Assembly (NCBI RefSeq): GCF_016907955.1 | Contig: NZ_JAFBCX010000003.1 | Coordinates: 1 to 64,000 of the forward strand | Length of the DNA: 64,000 nt | Direction: 5' to 3' | Source: Lentzea nigeriaca | Lineage (GTDB): Bacteria; Actinomycetota; Actinomycetes; Mycobacteriales; Pseudonocardiaceae | Part shown: one piece after another, positions 17,802 through 25,766 of the stretch | Position numbering within the stretch: the first letter of the stretch is position 1 | How the letters are laid out: each line of letters begins with the position of its first letter | Notes under the pieces: generated by a model | What the model was told of the DNA's origin: nothing | The model's database searches: none | What the model saw: the letters and a program-made list of their open reading frames with translations, nothing else | Translations under genes and position numbers: made by a program

Positions 17802-18709
17802 ATCTCTACACGCTCGGCGAGTGCCGCCGCCTCGGCCAGGGTCGGCTGCGTGGCCACTCCGCCGGCTCCGCGCGTGGACAGCGCACCCGCGGCGGCACCG
17901 AGCGCCAGGGCGGCGGCGAGGTCCCCGCTCTCCAGCCACCCCGCGAGGAACCCCGCGTCGAACGAGTCACCAGCGCCGACGGTGTCCACGGGTGCCAGCA
18001 CGGGCGGGCGAGCGGTGATCCGTTCCCCGCCCGACAACGTCACGCAGCCGTCCTTGCCCGTCTTGACGACCGGAACGCAGCCCGCGGCCGCGAGCACGGG
18101 CAACGGGTCGGCGGTGCCGGTCAGTGCCATCGCCTCGTCCTGGTTGGGCAGCAGGAACGTGCACCGCGACACCAGGGCCAGCGGCAGGTTCCAGGCACCG
18201 GACGGGTCGTCGTTGGTGTCGAGCGAAGTGCTGACACCGTCACCGCGCGCCGACCGGAACAACTCGGGCAGGCCGGCGGCGAGGCGGGGCTGCAGGAAGT
18301 ACGAGGCCGCGTGCAGGTGCCGTGCCGCGACGTCGGGAACGTGCTCGGGACCGAACGCGGCCAGGCAACCCTGCGCCGTCAGGATCGCGCGGTCCCCGTC
18401 GTCCCGGTTGAGGCAGACGGTCAACGCCGTCGGCAGCGACTCGTGCCGGACGCACGCGCTGATGTCCACACCCGCGGATTTCAGTTCGTCCAGCACGAAG
18501 TCGCCGGCGGCGTCCCTGCCGACCATCGCCGCGAAACCGACCGCAAGGCCCAGCCGCGCTGCACCGTGCGCGACGATCGCCGCCGAGCCGCCGAGCGCGA
18601 GAATTCCCTGCTCCACCAGCGTTTCCGCCTGCCCGTAGGCGGGAGTGCCGGGGGCGCCGAAGAGGAGCACGTCCGGGTTCGCGTCGCCGATCACGAGAAG
18701 GTCCAGCAT
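17789..18709 (-). CDS. PfkB-family carbohydrate kinase, candidate amino-sugar (galactosamine) kinase
   Basis: A 306-residue ribokinase-fold kinase. The N-terminal motif LALGGSAAIVAHGAARLG is the substrate-binding GG region. The C-terminal signature DTVGAGDSFDAGFLAGW contains the anion hole GAGD and the catalytic Asp. It transfers phosphate from ATP to a sugar hydroxyl. In this operon a second, LacC-like, kinase already covers the sugar-phosphate step, so this one probably phosphorylates the free monosaccharide released by GH4. That is inference. The ATG overlaps the GH4 stop as TGATG. Last gene before the palindrome and the DeoR gene. Confidence 0.85.
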   Translation of the reverse strand: MLDLLVIGDANPDVLLFGAPGTPAYGQAETLVEQGILALGGSAAIVAHGAARLGLAVGFAAMVGRDAAGDFVLDELKSAGVDISACVRHESLPTALTVCLNRDDGDRAILTAQGCLAAFGPEHVPDVAARHLHAASYFLQPRLAAGLPELFRSARGDGVSTSLDTNDDPSGAWNLPLALVSRCTFLLPNQDEAMALTGTADPLPVLAAAGCVPVVKTGKDGCVTLSGGERITARPPVLAPVDTVGAGDSFDAGFLAGWLESGDLAAALALGAAAGALSTRGAGGVATQPTLAEAAALAERVEITRN

Positions 18710-19995
18710 CAGGCACTCCGCAGCGCGACGGGCAGGAGGTCGCCGTGCGCGGCCCTCATCGCCGCGACGAGGTCGTCGATCTGGTCGACCCGCAACGTCG
18801 CCGCGGTGGCCGGATCACACAGGGCCGCGTGCCGGATGTGGTCCGGGTCGCCCTCGACCGCGGCCGCCACGGTCAGGTCGACCACGTTGAGGAAGCCGCG
18901 GTTCAGCGCGGCGAGCTGACGCGGCAACGCACCCACGCGGTGCGGGTGCACGCCGAGCCGGTCGAGCGTCGCGGGCACCTCGACGGCGGCGCCCTCGGGC
19001 AGGTTGGAGATCAGGCCGTGGTTCGCGACGTTGACCTGGATCGTGCGCTTACGGCCGGTCACCAGGCTGTGGATCACCTGCGGGGCGTACTCGACGGCGT
19101 CCTCGGTCAGCGGCGGCGGCGCGTCTCCGGCGGCCAGGGCGTCACGGGTCTTCTCGTACGTGGCGATGTTCTCCGCGCTGATCGTCGTGTAGTCACGGAC
19201 CGGGATGCGCAGTCGCTCCACTTCGGACTGATGCCGTAGGTACCACGGCACGTACTCGGACGAGTGCTCGCTCGTCTCCGTCGGATAGCGGCCGAACCTG
19301 CGGTACAGGTCCACCCGCACCCGCCGGGCCAGTTCCTGGTCGGCGGCGATCGCGGCGTCGAGCGCCGGGTACAGGTCGCGGCCCTCGTGCTGCCAGCGCA
19401 GGATCCAGGCCTGGTGGTTCACCCCCGCCGACAGGAAGTCCACCTCGTCGTGCGGAACCCCGACCAGCGCGCTGAGGTCGTGGATCGTCCAGTACACCGA
19501 GTGACACAGGCCGACCGCCTTCAGCCGCGGCGCGATGGTCGCCAGGTACTGTATGTTCATGGCCATCGGGTTGGTGTAGTTGAGCAACCAGGCGTCCGGG
19601 CACACGGCGAGCATGTCGGCCGCGAGCTGTTCCAGGAACGGGAACGTGCGCAGGCCGCGGAAGATGCCGCCGATGCCGAGCGTGTCGCCGATGGTCTGGC
19701 GCAGCCCGAACGACTCGGGCACGTCGAAGTCCGTCAGCGTCGCCGTGTGCCCGCCGATCGCCACCATGTTGACGACGACGTCCGCGTCCTCCAGCGCTTC
19801 ACAGCGCGACAGCGACGTGCGCACCCTCTTGGCACCGGCCAGCCCGGCGAGCGCGGCCGCGACCTCCAGCCGTTCGGCATCGATGTCGTGCAACGAGATC
19901 TTGCAGTCGGCGAGTTCCGGGAACGAAAGGACGTCGCGGAGCAGCTGACGGGTGAACTCGACGGAACCCGCGCCCACGAACGCGATGGTGAACAT
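18709..19995 (-). CDS. Glycoside hydrolase family 4 (NAD- and metal-dependent alpha-glycosidase)
   Basis: A 428-residue GH4 enzyme. The Rossmann start FTIAFVGAGSVEFTRQLLRD binds NAD. LNYTNPMAMN and the metal-binding LCHSVYW are present, with GVNHQAW further on. The CHS form of the metal motif is found in alpha-galactosidases (MelA), alpha-glucosidases and alpha-uronidases, not in the phospho-beta-glucosidases. GH4 cleaves by oxidation and elimination at C3/C2 rather than by acid catalysis. Cytoplasmic. Placed between the aldolase gene (3 bp) and the PfkB kinase (TGATG), it probably splits imported oligosaccharides. With GH114 nearby, an alpha-galactosaminidase activity is the attractive reading, not yet described to my knowledge. 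Confidence 0.88.
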   Translation of the reverse strand: MFTIAFVGAGSVEFTRQLLRDVLSFPELADCKISLHDIDAERLEVAAALAGLAGAKRVRTSLSRCEALEDADVVVNMVAIGGHTATLTDFDVPESFGLRQTIGDTLGIGGIFRGLRTFPFLEQLAADMLAVCPDAWLLNYTNPMAMNIQYLATIAPRLKAVGLCHSVYWTIHDLSALVGVPHDEVDFLSAGVNHQAWILRWQHEGRDLYPALDAAIAADQELARRVRVDLYRRFGRYPTETSEHSSEYVPWYLRHQSEVERLRIPVRDYTTISAENIATYEKTRDALAAGDAPPPLTEDAVEYAPQVIHSLVTGRKRTIQVNVANHGLISNLPEGAAVEVPATLDRLGVHPHRVGALPRQLAALNRGFLNVVDLTVAAAVEGDPDHIRHAALCDPATAATLRVDQIDDLVAAMRAAHGDLLPVALRSA

Positions 19996-19998
19996 TGA

Positions 19999-20820
19999 TC
20001 AGCCTTCCAGAACCCGGATGAGCCGAGCGACCTCGGCGGACATGGCCTCACGACCGGCGCCGAGGTAGCGCCGGGGATCGACGAGCGTCGGGTCGTCGTC
20101 GAGCACGGTCCGCACACCCGCCGTGAAGTGCTTGTTGAGCTGCGTGGCGATGTTGATCTTCCACATGCCGGCCCGCACGGCGGACGCGAGGTGCTCGTCG
20201 GCGACACCGGACGAACCGTGCAGCACCAACGGCACCGGCACCTTCTTGTGCAGCAACGAGATCAGCTCGAAGTCGAGCTCGGCGTCGCGGGTCAGCATCG
20301 CGTGCGACGAGCCCACCGCGACGGCGAGGAAGTCCACTCCTGTCGCGGCGACGTAGGCCGCCGCGTCGTCCGGGTCGGTGCGCGCACCCGGTGCGTGCAC
20401 GCCGTCCTTGCCGCCGATCTCGCCGAGCTCCGCCTCGACACCGACACCGGCTTCGTGGCAGCGACGCACGACCTCGGCAGTGCGCGCGATGTTCTCACCG
20501 TGCGGCAGCGCGGAGGCGTCGAACATCACCGACCCGAACCCGATCCGAACGGCCTCCTGCACGAGACCCTCGGACGTGGCGTGGTCGAGATGCACCGCGA
20601 TCGGCGTGCGAGCCGTGGCGGCGACGGACAGCACGGCGACGCCGATCGGCCGCAGCGAGCCGTGGTAGAGCACCGCGTTCTCGCTGATCTGCAGCACCAC
20701 GGGGGCGCCTGTTTCCTCGGCCGCGGCGGCGATCGCCTCGGCGTGCTCGACCTGGATCACGTTGAACGCGGGCACCTGCGCGGGCCCGTCGATCAGCTCG
20801 CGAAGCTGGACCAATGGCAT
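19999..20820 (-). CDS. Class II fructose/tagatose-bisphosphate aldolase (GatY/KbaY-like)
   Basis: A 273-residue zinc aldolase. It begins MPLVQLRELIDG followed by VPAFNVIQVEHAEAI. Zinc-binding His residues lie in VHLDHATS, GSSHAML and LVLHGSSGV, and NIATQLN is the phosphate-binding end. It cleaves a ketose 1,6-bisphosphate to dihydroxyacetone phosphate and glyceraldehyde 3-phosphate. Next to a LacC-type kinase and a SIS isomerase, tagatose 1,6-bisphosphate is the likely substrate. It starts at the ATG 4 bp after the stop of the kinase gene; the open frame extends further upstream inside that gene but is not used. Confidence 0.87.
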   Translation of the reverse strand: MPLVQLRELIDGPAQVPAFNVIQVEHAEAIAAAAEETGAPVVLQISENAVLYHGSLRPIGVAVLSVAATARTPIAVHLDHATSEGLVQEAVRIGFGSVMFDASALPHGENIARTAEVVRRCHEAGVGVEAELGEIGGKDGVHAPGARTDPDDAAAYVAATGVDFLAVAVGSSHAMLTRDAELDFELISLLHKKVPVPLVLHGSSGVADEHLASAVRAGMWKINIATQLNKHFTAGVRTVLDDDPTLVDPRRYLGAGREAMSAEVARLIRVLEG

Positions 20821-20824
20821 TGTT

Positions 20825-21706
20825 CTAGTCCCCGGAAAGTCGTCTGGGCGCGACGGACGCCCTGTGCTCGTCGTAGAAAGCGCGGTCGAAGTCGCCCGCG
20901 AGCGGCGCACGCACCGCGGCCGCCGACAGCGCCACCGCCTCGGCGAGCCGCCGCGGCCACGGCAGGTGCCACGCCGCGACCAGGGCGGCCACCGCGGCGT
21001 CACCGGCACCGGTCGGATTGCCCGAGAGCACCTCCGGTGGAGCCGCCGTCCACACGCCGTCCGACGTGTACGCGGTCATGCCACGCGCGCCGTCCGAGAC
21101 GAGCGCGGCCTCGGCGCCGAGCGCCAGCGGATCGTCCACAGTGGACGCCGCGGCCAGCTCGGCCCGGTTCGGGGTGATCACGGCAGGCGCGGCCGCCGCT
21201 CCCCTGGCCAGCGCAGGTCCGTCCGCGTCCAGCACGACCGGTGCCGCGGAGGCACGGACCAGCGTCGCGTAGGCGTCCACCGGGAGTCCCCGCGGCAGAG
21301 ATCCCGACAGCACGACGACATCAGCGTCCAGTGCGGCGAAGTGGCGGAGAAAGTCGTTCCACTCCTCTGGAGTGACGACAGGGCCCGGTTCGGCGAACAG
21401 CGTCGCCTCACCCGACCCGGACACCACGGTGACAGTGCGCCGGGTCTCCCCCTCGATCGCGAACATCGCCTGAGGCACACCGGATCGCGTCAGGTCGTCA
21501 CACAGCGCGGCCCCTGCCGCGCCTCCCGCCAGTCCCGTCGCGAGCACCGGCACGCCGAGCTCGCGCAGCACCCGCGCCACGTTCACGCCCTTGCCACCCG
21601 CGCGCACCGCGACGTCGGTGACCCGATGAGTGGATCCCGGCTGCACCGCGCCGACGCGGTAGGTGACGTCGAGCGCCGCGTTGAGGGTGACGGTCAGGAC
21701 CTTCAC
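20825..21706 (-). CDS. 1-phosphofructokinase/tagatose-6-phosphate kinase family (LacC-like)
   Basis: A 293-residue PfkB kinase of the FruK/LacC branch. It begins with the typical VLTVTLNAALDVTY, followed by RAGGKGVNVARVLRELG, and ends with the GNPTGAGDAAVAALVAA anion-hole/catalytic motif. It phosphorylates a ketose 6-phosphate (or 1-phosphate) to the bisphosphate, the substrate of the aldolase 4 bp downstream. The GTG start overlaps the SIS gene stop as GTGA. The branch does not by itself separate fructose-1-P from tagatose-6-P; the operon context favours tagatose 6-phosphate. Confidence 0.87.
   Translation of the reverse strand: MKVLTVTLNAALDVTYRVGAVQPGSTHRVTDVAVRAGGKGVNVARVLRELGVPVLATGLAGGAAGAALCDDLTRSGVPQAMFAIEGETRRTVTVVSGSGEATLFAEPGPVVTPEEWNDFLRHFAALDADVVVLSGSLPRGLPVDAYATLVRASAAPVVLDADGPALARGAAAAPAVITPNRAELAAASTVDDPLALGAEAALVSDGARGMTAYTSDGVWTAAPPEVLSGNPTGAGDAAVAALVAAWHLPWPRRLAEAVALSAAAVRAPLAGDFDRAFYDEHRASVAPRRLSGD
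21135..21145. repeat. Dispersed palindrome TCCACAGTGGA, copy 4
   Basis: Exact copy, extended to GTCCACAGTGGAC, inside the LacC-like gene, where it encodes STVD. Confidence 0.6.
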
Positions 21707-22620
21707 GGCGTGCCGTCGAGGATGACCGACCTGGTGAGGTTGCGCGGCGTGTCGGGGTCGAGTCCCCGCAGCTGCGCCACCTCGACGGCGAGCCGGTGCA
21801 CCGCCACGAGCTCGGCGAGCGGGTCCCTGTCCCGTGCGACCCACCGGCCTCCGACGGCGGCGACGTCGAGGTCCAGGCCCACGGGCGGGGTGCCGAACAC
21901 CCAGACCAGCGAGCCCTCGTCGGTGATCGCGATCGGGCCGTGCCGGTACTCGGCGGCCGGGTACGACTCGGCCCAGCTCAGCGACGCCTCGCGCATCTTC
22001 AGCGCGGCCTCGGCGGCGAGACCGGTGGTCCAGGCCGTGCCGCCGAGGAACGTGAACTGCTCGCTCCTCGCGAGATCGGCCGCCAACGGCTCGAACAGCG
22101 CCTGTTCCGCGTCGAGGACCACGCGCTCCAAAGACTCGCCGAGGTGGGCGCGCAGTAGCACGAGCGCGGTCGTGGCGAACCGCGTCTGCACGACCGAGCG
22201 CTCGTCCGCGAACTCCAGCGGGACGACCTGGTCTGCCAGCTCGGTCACGGGCGTGCCGGGCGCGCCGATCACGGCCGTCGTGGGCACGTTCGACCGCAGC
22301 TTGCGCAGGACGTCGATCACCTCGGTGGTCGTGCCCGACCTCGACAGCGCTACCACGCGGTCGTACTTGCGGCCGAACGGGAACTCCGACGCGGCGAAGG
22401 CGTCCGTCTCCCCCAGGCCCGCGTCCTCACGCAGCCGGGCGTAGGCCTGAGCCATGAACCACGACGTGCCGCAGCCGATCACGGCGACGCGTTCACCGGC
22501 CGCGGGCAGGGCCGCGACGACCTCCGGCTCTTCTGCCAGCGTGATCGCCCGGCGCCAGCAGTCTGGTTGTGAGGCGATCTCGGCGGTGGTGTGCAGCTGC
22601 GCGGCGGAACTGGTGTGCAT
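21703..22620 (-). CDS. SIS-domain sugar-phosphate isomerase/deaminase (AgaS/GlmS-C-like)
   Basis: A 305-residue protein with two SIS domains. Motifs are VAVIGCGTSWFMAQAYARL and VVALSRSGTTTEVIDVLRKL in the first, and LKMREASLSWAESYPAAEYR in the second, which matches the isomerase domain of GlmS and AgaS. AgaS converts galactosamine 6-phosphate to tagatose 6-phosphate and ammonia. I chose ATG at 22620 because AAAGGA lies 7 nt upstream. An ATG at 22647 overlapping the permease stop would add nine residues. It sits between transporter and kinases, where deamination of imported amino sugar would be needed. Confidence 0.83.
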   Translation of the reverse strand: MHTSSAAQLHTTAEIASQPDCWRRAITLAEEPEVVAALPAAGERVAVIGCGTSWFMAQAYARLREDAGLGETDAFAASEFPFGRKYDRVVALSRSGTTTEVIDVLRKLRSNVPTTAVIGAPGTPVTELADQVVPLEFADERSVVQTRFATTALVLLRAHLGESLERVVLDAEQALFEPLAADLARSEQFTFLGGTAWTTGLAAEAALKMREASLSWAESYPAAEYRHGPIAITDEGSLVWVFGTPPVGLDLDVAAVGGRWVARDRDPLAELVAVHRLAVEVAQLRGLDPDTPRNLTRSVILDGTP

Positions 22621-22643
22621 GGCGTATTCCTTTGGTTGTTCAG

Positions 22644-23450
22644 TCATTTGATGCCCGCGGCGGCGACCGACCGCACGAAGAAGCGCTGGGCGAAGAAGAA
22701 GACGAGCAGGACGGGCAGCTGGCTCAGCACCGTGCCGGCCATGAGCTTGGGCCAGTTCGTGGTGTGCGCGCCCTGGAAGCTCTGCAGTCCGATTTGGACC
22801 GTCATCGTGCCCGGACTCTGCACGGCGAGCAACGGCCACAGGAAGTCGTTCCAGGTCTGCAGGAACGTGAGCACGGCGAGGGTCGCAAGGGTGGGCCGCA
22901 TCAATGGCAGCAGCACCTGCAGCAACGTCCGCAGCCTGCTGGCGCCGTCGATCCTCGCAGCCTCCTCCAGCTCACGGGGCAACGTGGTGAAGAACTGCCG
23001 CATCAGGAAGACGCCGAACGCCGTCGCCAGATTCGGCGCGATCAACGCTCCGAGAGTGTCGACCAGGCCCAGTGATCGCATCATGATCAGCAACGGCAGC
23101 ATGACGATCTGGAACGGCACCATCAGCGTCGCGAGCATGAGGAAGAACGCGACTTTGCTGCCGAAGAACGGGATGCGCGCGAAGGCGTAGCCCGCGAACG
23201 AGCACAGCAGCAGGTTTCCCACGACGCAGACGACAGACACCACGAAACTGTTGGTCAGCCACGATCCCAGTGGTGCGTCCCGCATCGCCGCGAGGTAGTT
23301 CTCCCACTCGATCCCGCTCGGCAGACCGGGAGGGAACCGCCGCGACTCCTCCTGCGTGGACACCGACACGAGCAGCATCCAGACCAGTGGCGTCACCATG
23401 ACCACGGAGAGCGGCAGCAGGATCAGGTGCAGCGCGCTGGGCCTTCTCAT
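22644..23450 (-). CDS. CUT1 ABC sugar transporter permease (MalG/LacG-like)
   Basis: A 268-residue membrane protein with six predicted helices. The EAA loop ELEEAARIDGASRLRTLLQV, which contacts the ATPase, is clear. The N-terminus LHLILLPLSVVMVTPLVWML and the long first loop are typical of the MalG-type subunit. The ATG overlaps the previous stop as ATGA. Partner of the permease and binding protein encoded immediately upstream. No ATPase gene is in the cluster, so a shared MsmK/MsiK-type ATPase encoded elsewhere is expected. Confidence 0.92.
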   Translation of the reverse strand: MRRPSALHLILLPLSVVMVTPLVWMLLVSVSTQEESRRFPPGLPSGIEWENYLAAMRDAPLGSWLTNSFVVSVVCVVGNLLLCSFAGYAFARIPFFGSKVAFFLMLATLMVPFQIVMLPLLIMMRSLGLVDTLGALIAPNLATAFGVFLMRQFFTTLPRELEEAARIDGASRLRTLLQVLLPLMRPTLATLAVLTFLQTWNDFLWPLLAVQSPGTMTVQIGLQSFQGAHTTNWPKLMAGTVLSQLPVLLVFFFAQRFFVRSVAAAGIK

Positions 23451-24337
23451 CGGACCTCGAAGTGGGACGTGCGGCGGTTGAACCGCAGCTGGACGAGCGT
23501 GAACACGCCGATCACCAGGAACACCGCGCAGCCGATCGCGGCCGCGTAGCCACCGTCGAAGCTCACGAACGCCTCGTTGTAGAGGTGGTAGACGAGCACT
23601 GTCGTCGCGCGCAGTGGGCCGCCCTTGGTCGTCACGTAGACGGCGTCGAAGAGCTGCAGGCCGTTGATCGTGAGCCACACCAGCAGGAATCCCGTGGCGG
23701 GCGCCACCAGGGGCAGTTCGACGTGCCAGAACGACCGGACCCGCCCGCAACCGTCCAGAGAGGACGCTTCGAGCAGGTCCTTCGGCACGTTCTGCAACGC
23801 GGCCAGGTAGATGATGACGGCGAAACCGAGCCAGCCCCACACCGTCATCGCCACCACGACGTACAACGCCTGGCCAGGATCGGTGAAGAAGCCCTGCTTC
23901 GGCAGGCCCACCGCGTCCAGCGCGGCGTTGACCAGGCCGAACTGCGGGTTCGCGAGCCAGTTGAACATGATGCCGGTCGCGACCGTCGAGGTCACGAGCG
24001 GCACGGACACGGCGAGCCGGTACAGCAGGACACCGCGGATCTTCTGGTTGAGCATCACCGCGATCGGCAGCGCGAGCACGAGCGTGATCGGCACGAACAG
24101 CGCCACGTAGACGAGGGTGCGCCGAGCCGCGTCCCAGAACAGCGGATCGGCGACGAGTTTCGCGTAGTTGTCGCCACCGATGAACGTCCCCGGCGAGGTG
24201 AGGTCGGTGCGCTGGAAGGACAGCAAGAACGACCACACCACCGGCACGAGGCCGAAGGCGCCGATCAGGATCACGGCGGGCGCCGCGAACCCCCACCCGG
24301 CGGTGTGGTCGGCGAGCTTGCGCCTGTCCAGCGTCAT
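23447..24337 (-). CDS. CUT1 ABC sugar transporter permease (MalF/UgpA-like)
   Basis: A 296-residue membrane protein. The N-terminal helix AAPAVILIGAFGLVPVVWSF is followed by a large loop and further helices. The EAA-type loop DLLEASSLDGCGRVRSFWHV contacts the ATPase. The ATG at 24337 overlaps the binding-protein stop as ATGA and the 3' end overlaps the next permease the same way, so the three transporter genes are strictly coupled. Imports oligosaccharide delivered by the upstream binding protein. Confidence 0.92.
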   Translation of the reverse strand: MTLDRRKLADHTAGWGFAAPAVILIGAFGLVPVVWSFLLSFQRTDLTSPGTFIGGDNYAKLVADPLFWDAARRTLVYVALFVPITLVLALPIAVMLNQKIRGVLLYRLAVSVPLVTSTVATGIMFNWLANPQFGLVNAALDAVGLPKQGFFTDPGQALYVVVAMTVWGWLGFAVIIYLAALQNVPKDLLEASSLDGCGRVRSFWHVELPLVAPATGFLLVWLTINGLQLFDAVYVTTKGGPLRATTVLVYHLYNEAFVSFDGGYAAAIGCAVFLVIGVFTLVQLRFNRRTSHFEVR

Positions 24338-25602
24338 GAACCCGCCAGCGCCTGATCTACCTCGTTGCGCGCCTGGCCGAGTGCCGCCTCCGGCTCGGTC
24401 ATGCCGAGCAGGACCGACTGCACGGCGGTGCCGAGCACCTGCGAGATCTTCGGGTACTGCGGGATGTTCGGCCGTGACTTCGTGACGTTCTTCGCCAAGT
24501 TCTCCACGAAAACGTTGGTACCCGGGTACTTCGCCTCGAACTCCGCGTAGCCCGCCAGGTCCACTTCGGACTGCCGGATCGGCAGGTGACCGGTGTCCAT
24601 CGCGAACTCCAGGTGGACTTCCGGGGAAAGCAGCCACTTCAGGAACGGCAGCGCGTCCTTGCGGCCCTTCTCCCCGAACACCACGAACGTGTCCGGTCCC
24701 GCGATCGTCGCGTGGGTGACCTTGCCCGGCAGGATCTGGACGCCGTAGGACACGTCCTTGTTGAGGTTCCCAAGGTCCCATGGTCCCGTCCACAGCATCC
24801 CGATTCGTCCGGAGTTGAAGAGGTTGAGGTACTGCTGGTCGCCTTGATCCAGGTACACCGACTTGTCCGTCACGGACATGTCCCGCAACAGCTGCATGGC
24901 CTGCTTGCCTGCCTCCGAGGCGAACGCGGCCTTCTTGCCGTCCTTCGAGAGGAGATCGCCGCCCGCCTGCCAGAGCAGGGCGAGGAAGCGCCACACCGTG
25001 TCCTCGCTGCCATCGTTGACGTATGCCCAGCCGAACCGTCCGTCCGCGGTGAGCTTCTTCGCGGCCGTCCGGAAGTCCTCCCACGTCCACGTTGCGGTCG
25101 GGTAGGAGATCTTGGCTTGGTCGAACAGCTTCTTGTTGTAGACGAGCGACAGGTTGTCCACGAGCGCCGGGACGCCGTAGATCTTCCCGTTCACCGTCGC
25201 GGCCTCACGTCCCGCGGCGAACAGATCGTCCCAGTCGAAATCCTTGTCACCGCGTAAGAGGTCGGTGAGGTCCTGCGTCTGCGGACGGTCGGTCAGCCCC
25301 GTGATCGAAGAGCCGTACTGGTAGGCGGCCTCGGGTGGGTTGCCCGACGCGAACGACGCCAGCGTCTTCTGCAGGGCGTTGTCGTTGCCACCGTTGAACA
25401 CCAGCTCGACCTGCTGCTGCGGATGCGTGGAGTTCCAGCGCGCGGCGAGCTTGTCGAGTGCGGAGGCTTCGTCTTCGGTGTAGCCGTGCCACACCTTCGC
25501 CTTGCCGTCCGCGCCGGAACCTGTGCCGCAGGCGGCTGTCATGACGAGGGTGGCGCCCATCGTCAGCACCGCGCGGCGGCTCAGTCCTCGGCCGTGTGCC
25601 AT
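24334..25602 (-). CDS. Sugar-binding lipoprotein of the ABC importer
   Basis: A 422-residue family 1 extracellular solute-binding protein. The N-terminus MAHGRGLSRRAVLTMGATL with a twin-arginine pair ends in the lipobox-like TAACGTG, so it is a Tat- or Sec-exported lipoprotein. The mature part shows the usual WHGYTEDEASALDKLAARWN start and conserved LLWQAGGDLLSKDGK. First gene of the nine-gene minus-strand operon, transcribed away from the GH114 gene; GGGAG precedes the ATG by 5 nt. The substrate is most likely the oligosaccharide made by the divergent GH114 enzyme (inference). Confidence 0.9.
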   Translation of the reverse strand: MAHGRGLSRRAVLTMGATLVMTAACGTGSGADGKAKVWHGYTEDEASALDKLAARWNSTHPQQQVELVFNGGNDNALQKTLASFASGNPPEAAYQYGSSITGLTDRPQTQDLTDLLRGDKDFDWDDLFAAGREAATVNGKIYGVPALVDNLSLVYNKKLFDQAKISYPTATWTWEDFRTAAKKLTADGRFGWAYVNDGSEDTVWRFLALLWQAGGDLLSKDGKKAAFASEAGKQAMQLLRDMSVTDKSVYLDQGDQQYLNLFNSGRIGMLWTGPWDLGNLNKDVSYGVQILPGKVTHATIAGPDTFVVFGEKGRKDALPFLKWLLSPEVHLEFAMDTGHLPIRQSEVDLAGYAEFEAKYPGTNVFVENLAKNVTKSRPNIPQYPKISQVLGTAVQSVLLGMTEPEAALGQARNEVDQALAGS

Positions 25603-25650
25603 GTCGACTCCCTGGTGAGTGCTGCTCTGTGGTCGGGCACACTAAGCCGA

Positions 25651-25757
25651 AATCGCTCAAACAAGCAAGCCACGTGACCGATTGAGATCGAATGTTGGCA
25701 TGGGCGCGTTCCCATCGGTACTGTCGCTCACACTCAATCACCACTTCTGAGCGATCA
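25651..25757. promoter_or_regulatory. Divergent promoter region with repeated CGCTCA/GATTGAG elements
   Basis: The 164-bp gap between importer operon and GH114 gene contains CGCTCA at 25654 and 25725, its reverse TGAGCG at 25748, GATTGAG at 25680 and its reverse CTCAATC at 25733. CGATTGAGATCG (25679-25690) has CGAT/ATCG arms. These clustered half-sites are candidate operators for the DeoR repressor. Confidence 0.35.
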
Positions 25758-25766
25758 AGGAGCTAG

